From: Candidatus Omnitrophota bacterium | GTDB taxonomy: Bacteria > Omnitrophota > Gorgyraeia > Gygaellales > Profunditerraquicolaceae | Direction: 5' to 3' | Length of the DNA stretch: 23,758 nucleotides | NCBI GenBank assembly: GCA_016867005.1 | Contig: VGKM01000006.1 | Span: 1 to 23,758, forward strand | Shown here: one piece after another, positions 1 through 12,000 of the stretch | How positions within the stretch are numbered: position 1 is the stretch's first letter | Layout: each line of letters starts with the position of its first letter | The notes under the pieces: model-generated | The model's input: only the letters and a program-made list of their open reading frames with translations | Database searches by the model: none | What the model was told of the DNA's origin: nothing | Program-made: the position numbers and the translations under genes

Positions 1-3000
1 TTTACAAAAACGACCCCCATTTCTTAAATACAAGAACTGTCGGATGGGTGCATAATAACGGCGAGGATTATCAGTTCAAATTGAAGCGTTATCAAGAAGG
101 CGTAGATTTATTAGGCAATTTGGGCTTATCAGATAGAGATTATGGTTGGTTTATTGATCCGCATAAGCCGGAATTAATCAATTTTGCAGCGGCTTTTATA
201 CGGCATTCCAATTTTGTTACTGCGGTAAGCATCGGCCAGATGTTGGATTATTTGAGGTCGGATAACAAGGGCTGCGGAGAAGGCCTAAAACACATATTCG
301 AACAATTGATGCGGGAGAAAAGGCTTTTTGGCCTGGCTAATGGTGTATTTTTGAGAGAACTGCAAAAGAAGCGGTTTGGCATGTCAATGTTTGATATCTT
401 GAATGAGCCAAATCTTGAGAAAAGAGAATTGCTGACTGCCGAATTTATCAGAATCGCCGAAGAAAAAGAAAAAGAGTCAAAGCAATACATTGCAAATTAC
501 AGCCAATATTGGCCTTCTGAGCAAGGACAATCTCCTTATGTGAATGAGAATTGCTTCCTGATTAACTTCATCGGCAGGCCGGTTGAACAAAAAGGATTAC
601 AATTCCTGATCCCGTTTGCCTGGAAGGTCCTTTCAGATGCCCGCTATCAAGATGTAGCATTTATTGTGGCAATTTCCGGGAAAAATCCTGATATAACCAG
701 CCGTCTTGAAGAGCTTAAGCATGTTTTCCCGGGCAGGTTCGGATACACTAATGATTTTCTTAAAGGCGATACTTATGCGCATAGTTACGGTGCCGGGAAT
801 TCATTTTCCGCCCCTTCTACATTTGAGCCGGGTGGCATAACTCCGATGGAATCGCTTGCTTATGGCGTTCCATGCATTGTTTCTCACAAGCAAGGCCTAA
901 TTTCTACGGTTAAAACCATTCATGTGGCTCAGTTTGCGGATCTTTTTGGAACTGATACTGATGAACCCGGCTTTAATGGTGTCAGATTCCCGATTGATGA
1001 ATGGAATTTGGATAATACTGTGAACAATATGTTTATTGCTTTTAACGCAAAATACCAGATATGGAAAGAGAGAGCTTTCAATAAAAAATGGGAACGGATG
1101 CGCAGGAATGCTTTGTTATCGGACAACAGTTGGGATAAAGCGCTTGGGTACGCAAAGCTTCTATTTAATTTTACAACAACAGGAAACGAAGAGTACTTTA
1201 GGCAATTTTTTGATAAAGTAGCCTCTGAAAACGAAGGGTTTTCTGTTGGGAGCGTCGTAAATACTAAACTAAGCACATTTCTTGTTGTCGGCGGGGCAGG
1301 CTATGTCGGTAGTCATACGGTAGCTCATTTAGTAAAGCAGGGATATCGCGTAGTCGTCTATGATAGCTGTATTAAGGGGCACAAGGATGCGGTAATCGAA
1401 GGCGCTGACTTTGTGCAGGCAGATGTTTCCGATATAGCTAAATTAGAAGCAACTTTTGCAAAATATCATCCGGACGCAGTATATTTCTTTGCGGCACATT
1501 CATTGGTGCCAGAATCAGTATCATTACCAGCCAAATACTATGCAAATAATATTGTAAATAGCTTAGCTTTGTTGGATGTAATGAATAAATATGGCTGTAG
1601 CAGTTTCATCTATTCTTCTAGCGCTGCTACATATGGCCAGCCGGAGAATAATCCTATTAACGAAACATTCCCCAATAATCCTGTGCAAGCATACGGCGAT
1701 ACTAAATTCCTTCTTGAAGAGATCCTTAATGCTTATTCAAACGCCTACGGCATCAAGGCAACATTCCTGCGTTATTTTAATGTTTTTGGAGCAGCGCCGG
1801 AGGTCGGGATCGGGGAAGACCATACGCCGGAAACACATATTGTCCCTCTTCTTATGCAGTTACCGTTGATAGAACTTATCTTAAAAGAATTAATTATTTT
1901 GGAAACAAATAGTGCGGTTATCAGCACGGCTCAGTTTGATGCTATTAGGGTACTAATAGATTCAAAGATTATCCCTGAAGCCGCTTCTCAGGGTAGCAGG
2001 CGTACCTATCTTGATATGAAATCACTCGTAAAAATCTATACTACTTTAAGAAATACGCTCTTACATGTCAGGAAGGCAAACTTGCAAATTGAATTAGCAA
2101 ATCAGCAAGAAGTAATACCGGTATTAGAGCAAGCTCTTATGCGCGCTCAAGATATGGGCTTGCTTCTGGACGGGGCAATGCCTGATCCTTTGACGGGGCA
2201 GATTATTTCGGGGATAGATGTGGCTACTGAAGACGGCACTCCTGTTAGGGACTATGTAGATGCCTGGGATTTAGCTCAAGCACATGAATTTGCTTATACA
2301 AAAGGCCTGTCCGGCCCTTATAATTGCGGTACTAATACCGGTTATTCTGCAAAGCAGATTAGTGAAGGAGTAAAAGACGTCTTAAGCAAGGATTCCCCCA
2401 ATATCAGGGATCCTTCAAGGGGCGATCGCCTGATTGTAATGAAAGCCAGAAAAGGCGATCCGGCAGCATTAGTTGCTTCTTTTGATAAATTAAACAAAGA
2501 AAGCGGATGGAAGCCGCAGACGACTTATATTAAGTCATTAGAGAATGCCTGGGTATTTTTAAAGACACATCTGACCGGATACAATGACGAAGCAGTATTA
2601 CTTGCGCCTTGCGAAGTTAAAGATACCGAGGCCACTATTAAAGCAGTTACCCGTTCAGGAATCCTACCGGCCGATTTAAAATTTGAAATACTGTTTAGAT
2701 TCTTAACTGACGTTTTCGAGTCCGAACCTGCGACTGCTAAAGAAGCAGTAGCATTCGCCAGGGCCTGCCGCAAGACACTTGATAGCCATAAATTGGGTGG
2801 ATACGAAACAGCTGTATTGACAGATAAGGAGTTGATCGCTCAGTACCTTGCCGCGCTCAATGCTTTAAAAGACATTACTAAGAGGCAAATGGCCGTGAAG
2901 CTATCCGCTGCATTAGGCATTAATGAGATTGTTTCGAAACAGGTAAAGAGCGCCTTAGGGCAAACAGATAAATTTGATACCCGGAATCGTTTTGAAATCT

Positions 3001-6000
3001 TTACTAAACCTGTTAGTTTTATTTCGAGGCAGCCGATTATCCGCAGAGACGGAAAATATTTCGATTCTCTAATCAATATTAAAGCAGCGCCGGTTCTCAC
3101 TAAGCAGCTAAAAGCGGCAAAGAAAATGTGGGAAAGATTTGAAGCATCTATGCATTGTGGGCCTCGGTACGATGTTTTAGTTTTTGATACAGAGGAATGG
3201 ATGTATGAGATTAATAAAGCTGCAATTGAAGCGCTACGCGGCATTGCCTACCACGAAGATACAACTGTAATTCTAGTTATTAATCCTGATGGGTATTTTA
3301 AGGACAACCTTAATGCTGTTGTTGCCGAAATGAAAACCGTAAGAGACCTCGCCTTACCTTCATTGGGCTTAGATTTGCATAAATTAAAGATAAACCATAT
3401 TCTTTTGGCCGGCAGAGGAACGCGCAATGAACCATTTACTCATGCTTTAGGTTTGGGTGGGAAACACCTTATGCTTAATCCTTCGGCGTTTTCTTATATT
3501 GCCAGTACTATTATTCAAAGTTATCAGGTATTTAAGAATAAACCGCATTGGCTAGGCAGGTTCAATGATCAAATAATCTTGATTACTAACCCAAAGGTTT
3601 TTTCAGGGAAGCAGGGCCTTATTACCGGAGGTTTACGGTATAATATTACTCCCGAAATGCTGTTTAATCCGGATGACCCGGTAAGAAATAACTGCTTAAT
3701 GAAATTAGGCGGCGATAGTAGTGTAATAGTTGCCCGCGAGAAACCCCTTGCCACAGGAGATAACTGCAAAGATAAGAACGGCCTTGCTTATTATGTAGAT
3801 AAAAAGGGTAAAGCGGCAGGTTCGTTATCAGTGCGTTTATTTAGCCACAAAGCGGTAAATACCCTGATTAACGAATTTACTAAGGTAAACTCATTAACGG
3901 GAAATTATATTTATGAATCATTGCGTTTGAACGAAAATACAGCTTTAGTTGGAGGCTCGACTTTTAATGACGAAGAACGCGATAACTTTTGGGCTACCCA
4001 TGATCACTCCGTAAAATCAGGCGCTAAATATGAAGACGTAATTGCCGCCGTGATTGCGGCTAGGAATTTCAAGAAAAAAGTAGGGATAGGTTTTGGCGAT
4101 TTCGGCCCTGAGGGAGAAGCCATATTCATCGATACCGGGAAGAACTCTACTTATTATGACGCATTTATGGAGCTTACTTCTTCAGAGGCGATTCAGGCGC
4201 TTTTGGATATCGTGCCGGATAAAGATGGCAATGTAGTGATTGGCAGCCATCCAGATGCCCAGTCCTTAATCAAAGGAAAGAAGAACATATTTGTTTATTA
4301 TTGCCCTAATCTCAAGAGTGGCGATATTGGTAATGGAAGTGTATTATTGAATTTACTTTGTTCTGAGATTATTACAGAAGGCAATTGTCTGGTTGCTAGT
4401 GTTTATGAAAATGGAAAAGTTGTCCACAAAGGTGAAGTCCTTACGCAAATATATCAAAAAGAAGAAAATAGCCCGTTTGATATTCGCTGGAACATGCAGG
4501 ATGATTCAAACAAATTCTTTAAACAACCAGTTTTCGGCCATGATAATAGGACTTATGATCAAATAAAAGAAGGGCAAGATAAGAAAAATACCATACGGGT
4601 ACTACAAGCATTCAATCCTAAGAGCTATGACCGCTTGACAGCAGAAATAATAAAAAGCCTGTCTTTAAGGCAGCGGAAGATAGGGTTTGTTAAAGAAGAA
4701 TTCCTGACGCAGATTAGGCCTTTTGCTGTCGGTAACTTTGCCGTGAACTTACTTGAATACCGCGACCCAAATAAATACACGCAGGGTATTAATTTTGTTG
4801 ACCCTATTAGCGAAGCTGAAGCGAAAGAAAGTTATGGCGTGCAACAGGGTATAGAGATTTGGAAGCGGGCCGTAGAAAGGAAGGAATTAAAGGCAAGAGC
4901 GCAAGAAGCGGGAATTTCTAAATGTAATATCTGTCCTGCTTTTATGCCAGCGATAGAAGAGTTATTATATTGGGGTAATTGGCATATTGCAATCCAGCCA
5001 TTTCCGTTTAGTACTAAGCATCATTTTGTTTTTGTAAATAAAGAACACAGGCCTCAGGTCAGTATTGGCACAGAAGATTTATTGGAAATAGTAGATTTTA
5101 GTTCCCAGATAAGAGGGGTTAGATTGTTTTATAACGGTGTCGGGGCAAGTATCACCGGGCATCTTCATTTACAGGGATTATTTGAAACACTGCCTATTGA
5201 AAGAGCCCCTACAAGAATGATAATCCGTAAAGGGAATGTTTTGATTAGCGAACTAGCTGATTGGCCGATAGTCGGTTTTGTTTTTGAATCGGATAATAGT
5301 AAGGAACTGGCGCGGGAACTAAGCTCTTTTGTTGGGGTTCTTAAGCGAATGGATTTGCTTAAGGGAGAAACAAAAGAAAGATCTCAAAATAAAAATGGGA
5401 TAGATTTATTATTTGTAAATACCGGTTCCGGTATTATTAAGGCATATGTTATTCCTCGTTCCAGGTATTATCCGCAGACCGTATGGGAAACAGTTCCGTT
5501 TGGCACTCCTGATGCCGGAGGGCTCATCATTATTTTTAATAATAAAGAGCTTTCACTTGTTAATCCCTGCGAAGTTCCGGCAGAAAAAGCTGTCCAAAAC
5601 ATTAATGCTGCTATTAGGGAAATCGGTTACACAAAAAGAATCGATTTAGAAAAAGCATATAATTGTTTGATAGAAGGAGGGGATAGCCGCTCTTCGTTTG
5701 ATTTCGTAATTAATAAAATACGCAAGTTTTTGCTGGCGAGAATGCTAGAATTTTGCGGGAATGGCAATTATGACGAGTGGTTTTTGAATATTAGTTTCAA
5801 TCCCGGCTTGGGTTTATCTGAGGTAAAAATTTATACTGAAGATAATACAGGGATTGATGATGGCGAAGGAGAAGGCCATATTAGTTCGAGAACCACATAT
5901 ACATTGACAATAGAAATTAATCCCGGCTTCAGTAATGCAGGGCTATTATTAATGAGTTTAAAAGCCGATAATCGGGTCTTGGCCAATTTTATCTACGAAA

Positions 6001-9000
6001 ATGAGATTGATGCTATTTTACAAGAACTTAAAGGGTTTAGAGAAAAATCCTCTTTATTAAAGTACCCCGACCCGCGCGATCCAGGATTGAAATTGGATGA
6101 TTATGATAAAAAACATTATTTTTGGGATGCGGCGACTGGTTATTGGAGGTCGAAGGACTATCCGCGTTTAGTATTGGGCAGTCAAGAAGATATCAGGCAC
6201 TCTGAAGAAGATGATGCAGCTCCTACGGATATGGAAAACCATGTAGCTATCCGGATGTCAAAAAATTATACAATTTACGTCTTTGATGCGCATTCATATT
6301 CAGAACGTTATTTACATGAGTCTGAAGCAAGGGGTGAACTCCCCCGGCATAATAACCAGCAGATATTTATAGACGATCATTTTGATACTCAGGATATTGG
6401 AGATCCAGATGCTCGCGTTGCAAAGGATATCGCCGAAGAAAGATGGCTGAATAATCATATATGGGTATATTTTGACTACTCTTTAAAGAGAAGCGATAGC
6501 ATTATCAGTTCGGATGAAGTGTTAAAGTCATTAAACTTAAACAATAGCAGAGTTCATTCTTCACATTTCTTTGAAATTGACAATAGGCCTAAGAATACAA
6601 GAGTAATATTTAACATAGATACTGATGCTGCGGATTCTAAGCCAATCGCAGATTTTATTGCTGAAGCTTACACAAGAGATAATATTTTCCCTGCTACGAT
6701 TCATATTTCTACATCTCCCCCGAATTGTACCGGAGAGGAAACTTATGGAACTTGGGAATTAGATGGCATTTGTTATCCTGACGGCTTTGGTACTATAGAA
6801 AGATGCCAGAATCTGGTAAAGGATTTGCCAAAAATCTTTGCAAGCGGTAGCGAAGATAACCGTAGCCAGGATGAGAATAATCAGGGAATTCGGGTTGTAA
6901 ATAGAAGTTGGGAGTGCATTAAAAACAGTATTACTAATTTTGATGCTGCAGTTGCCCAAAAGAAAGAATCATTTCTTTCAAGGTTCTATCATGCCATGGA
7001 GAGGACCTTTAAAGAGCTTGAGTTAAAAGTAAAAGAATCAAAAATAGACCCGCTGGTTAAATTGAATTTAATGAAGTATTCGCAAGAAGATGATAAAAGC
7101 GACATTTTGCATGATGCGGAAGAAGAGATAAAAATAGGATTTTTGCCGGTTGCCAGCAATCCATTAAATTGGGGGCATATCTTGATTGCCCTTATGGGAA
7201 TGAATGTTTTGGAGCTTAACTCAGTAGTCCTGCGCGTTCAGGGAGAGATCAGTTATAAAAATCTTTTAGCATCGGAACGAGTTTCTATAAAAGACCGCCA
7301 TTTTACAACTATAGAAGCTATCAAAGGGCTGTTCCCGCTTGTGCGGTATACTGATTTAGGCAGCGAGGAAGATAATTCTTGCGAAGGGACTGAGGAGATG
7401 TATCGATTCCTTGAGTTAAATAAAGAGCGCAAATTACATATTTTCTATATATTAGGAGCAGAAAATGAACAAAGAATGTGGAATTATATGCGTCAGCACT
7501 ATGGAATGATGACTAAATACAATTTTGGCGCAAACACAAATCACCGTGTAACTTTTGCCGTAATTCAGCGCGGCGAATATGGCAAAACCGTAACGCTTAA
7601 AGAACTGGAGGATATTTCCTGTGCAGTGCAAAAAGAGTTTGGCCAAAAGAACTTTTTGAATATAACCCTTGTTCAGGATCCGGATATTGATTTGAATGTT
7701 TCTTCCACTTATTATCGCAATACCCAAGACGGTGCATTTATCCCAAAAGTCGTTCATGAATTCGCTAAGGCTCACGGTTATTATGGTAATCCTCCGGTTG
7801 ATCCCAGCACGGGCAAGCCAATTACCGACAGCAGGGAACAGTATTTTCGTATGCTGCTTGAACCGATTGCAAGAGAGATTGCTCATCAGATTGAGAAAAA
7901 GATTGATGAAGGCCTTGAAGGCAATATTGCAACCGTTTCTATTGATGGAGGTTCCGGTTCAGGTAAGACAACCATTGCTCAAGAAGTAGCCAAATATTTG
8001 AAACAGGAGCGCGAGCTTGATACGGAGATTATTCCCTTGGACATGTTCTTAAAGAATAGGATTTGGCGCCTGGCGATACAGAAATTGGTAACCGGCAGGC
8101 AGCTAAAAGAAGAAGAAAAGATTATTGTTGGAGAATTGGCCGGTGCCATCAAAACAAGGGAAACATATGTAAACGAAGAGGATTTCTTTGATCATGCAGA
8201 AATTTTAAATACCCTGCAAAGGATTGGTGAGTTCCGTAAATCAAATGAGGAGCGATTCGAATTGTTCTTTCCAAACGCATATAATCAAATCACTAAAGAA
8301 GTCGGGCCTAAGACATTCAATTTGAAGAAGAAAATAGTAATTATTTTTGAGGGGAAATACGCCAATAGGGAAGAATTACAGAATTATTTTGACCTGCGTT
8401 ACCGCTTACACGACGCCCCTGACCGCACTGAAGCACGTTTCCAGATTCGTTCTCGTAAATTGAGCCCGAATGATGCTGATATGCAGATTGTATTTTATGG
8501 GCTATCGCTTGTTCCCTCATATGAAATTTATGATAAAAGAACAGAAGGCGGTATTAACGGTTTTATTGACTTGCGCGGAGAAGAATGGTTTCTAAAAGAT
8601 AAGCCAAACGGAGGCAGCCTAAAGGTTGATATTACAGGGTATTTATCGGCGATTCAGGAGAAATTCTTTTTATTATTATCGCAAGAAGGGTTTATGGCGA
8701 AAGATAAAGAGAATATTGTCTGCATGGTAGCAACTAAACTGCTGGCCATTATTTTATCAAAGAAATTTGGCTTGCCTATCGGAGGCATAGAGCCCAATAG
8801 GATAGAGGCCACTCCAGGTTATTACTTTATAAAAGACCAAATGCATGATTATCATTTTTGGATCGCCATATACTTTAACAATGAGCCCGCTTTATATATA
8901 GATGCTACTTATTGGCAGTTTAACCCACAATACCGCGAAACGATAATTGCGTCTTCTTATCAATCTACCTTTAAAAAATTTGCTTTAAAAGCAATAAAGG

Positions 9001-12000
9001 ATATATTTAAAGAAAAAGTTGATAAATGGTGCAAAAAGAAGAATACAGCTATGAGTTATGAAGAAGCGTTGGAATATCTTGAAGCGCATAGATTTGACAG
9101 CGAATTTTATCATAATGAAAACGAGATTTATTCTGAGTATATGGATTATCTGGGTCATGGAGAGATAAGAAGCGGGAAGTTAATTGATTTTGGCAAAGAG
9201 GTAGAAGAGAAAATTAAAAATATCGTTGCTGCTTTGACAGAAATGGCTAGTAGCGGCCATGATTATGGCGTGGCGATGGAAACAAAAGAAACTAAGTCAA
9301 ATTGTCCGGAATCATTAAAATATAATGTTGCGATCAAATCGAGTACCCTTTATGAGCAATTCCAGCCAGTTAAAATCAAGGTAAGCTTTATTAATGGTTC
9401 GCCTAGCCTAGAAATATTAAAAGGAAGTCTAACTGAAGAACAACAAGCGATATTGAAAAATAGATTAAAAGAAATGTTAACCCATCTTCCTCAAGCTCCG
9501 CCTGAAGAAGTAATTATCTGGATTACCCCTGAAACTACGGCTGTTGATATTACCAATGTTGGTAAGTGTCGTATTGTTTCAGAGTATGATACGGCTACAT
9601 GTGAAATTCGTCTTTACCCCATATTTATAGAGACCGATACAGAATTATCCCGCCAATTTAATGTTTCCCCGGATCAAGCCAAGAAGTTCCTTACTACAGC
9701 CTTAAGAGATGAATTTGGACATGTCTTAGGATTGAATCAAGAAGAAGGAGATAATGATACGTTAAAATGGCTAGAACAAGATGAAAATAGAGACTATTTA
9801 GAAGCAAATATTGCAATTTTAGATAAAAACAACCAAAATGGAGTTTATCCGGTAGAAGATTGGCATGAAAGATTAATAGTAAGGTTGTTAAAACACCTTT
9901 ACGATAAGATAGAGGTTCTTCGAGAGTGTGAGATGGAAGGTGCTCTATGTAAAATACGCTCATATCTAGCGAGCTTAAAGGAAGAGTTGAAATCTAAAGG
10001 CGTAGACCTTGAAAGAAATATTACAATTGATGAGGTAATTGTAGGATTGCGTACAGAGAGAGGTAAAAAGAGGAAGGATACGGAATTAACAAAGAAGGTT
10101 AAAGGAGAGTTGTCTGAGATTGTGAATAATAAAGATGAGCCTGTAGGAGTAACTGAGGCAGGTATCAGTCATATGTTCGGCTTAGGCCATAGGACTTCAA
10201 ATTGCTTTGTATTCAGTCCTTCGGGGAAGCTGATTCTTCAAAGAAGAGTTCATAATAAACTTGAAGCTAAGCGGTTATCGATATTCGGTGGACACGTAAA
10301 GTTTGGTTCTTCTTATGAGAAGGCGATCCGTGAAGAACTTTTGGAAGAATTATCTCTAGATGAAATTGAGATGGATTTACAGAATGAGCCTATCCGTATC
10401 GGAGAGGAAGGACAATTTATGAACGATGACTTCCAGAATACAGAGTTTCGTTCTCTCTACATTTATATTTTATCTGATGATGAATACCAGCATATTTTAT
10501 TGAGAAAAGAATATATCGATGCCAAACGCGTTGAATGTGGTACGGTGGAAGAATTTGAAGCTTGGATAGATGCCGAACAGAAAGCAAAGTCTGGTTATGG
10601 AGAAGTATGGGGGTATCACATTTTTGATCTTTTAGAAATCGTCAACAGCCAAGACGTAGCTATCAGGGAAAAGTATGGCTTTGGGGAAATAGAGGAGCGG
10701 GTTTCATTTACAGGGGATCTTTTGCGACCACTAGTATCAGGAACAGCAGCGATAAGGAAAGATAGCCCTGAGATTCATCCTATGCAAAGAATAGAATACG
10801 TTCTGGAAGGAGCATTGGAGAATACTCCTTTCTATGGGGTTTATTTACAGGAAAGAAATCTCAGATTGGCTTTGCGAGATTCTAGAAAATATTATGATAC
10901 CGTGGCAGTGGTACTTAAAAGAGAGCATGCTACTTATATGGAAAAGTATCTAAGAGAAGCCAGAGGTTATGTCATGCCAGCTGATTCTCAGATAATGATT
11001 TTAGATTTTTGTCAGCATAATTTACAGAAGGATATCTTTAACAATCACAAAGGTCCCTTGGTGCTTATTTGTATCATTGATGAGGAGATTGAAGAGGTGC
11101 TTTCCGCAGTAATTGAGACTCTCTGCAAGCTACAAAATACCGGTTGTATCTTTGACCAGAATAACCTCGCGATGATAGTTTGTGGCGGAAAAGGTACGCG
11201 GAACTATCCACTTACCGCAGTAGATGGTTTAGGTAATAAAGGTTTAATGAGAGGCATTAACGGCGAACCAAGCATCTATCAAACTTTGCGCCAAGCAATG
11301 CAGTTTTATCAGCAGAATACCACGGGCGTTACAGTATTTGAAGTGGATAAGGTTTTCTCTATTTGCCGTGCACTGCCAAAGCTTGATGAAAAAGATGTGC
11401 AGATTTTTGGCAACATTATGCCACTAAGCTGGCCTTTTATGGACCGCCATCCTAAAGTAGAAGTAGATAGCAAATCCAATTTAGTTAGACTGATGCGTGA
11501 GGGCGGCACCGAGGAGGCAGAATTCTTGAGAGGCAAGAAAGAAGCAATGGTGAGTACTCTCTTGGCCATGTATTTTTCAAAAAGAGCAATAAATACTCTT
11601 TTTGAAAAAAATCTTGACCTCAAGGGGAACCTAGTACATAAGGCCTTAAGAAGACACAGAGAATTCTTGCTTAAGAAAGAAGAGTTCCCAGGGATTGTTT
11701 TTGGTTTTATTGATACAGGAAGGGATACATTCTATCTTCATGTTGGGTATAACTTTGGATTCCGTGATGGGCTCAAGCTATTGTTTTGTGATTTGGCTTT
11801 TCGTGAGTTAATGAATGTAAGAATTGATAGTAGGACAGGGGCCATAATTGGTTCGGATGCGAAGCTAGCAAAGGATGTGATAGTCGGCCCAGGGGCAGTA
11901 ATCTTGGGCAGAACCGAGCTTGAAAGGGGAAGAGTGGCTTCTGGCGCTCTTGTTATGGATTCGCGTGTCAGACAAATTGAAGCGGAACCGGACAGCTGGA

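Noticed and set aside
7452..7886. 144-codon minus-strand ORF
   Set aside because: Antisense to the adenylyltransferase-like module with its intact VSSTYYR motif; Cys/Phe/Ile-rich product without texture.
9694..9963. Two similar minus-strand ORFs at 9694-9963 and 16675-16869, looking like a conserved small gene pair
   Set aside because: Their similarity only reflects the duplicated module on the plus strand; the products are Leu/Tyr-rich shadow sequence.
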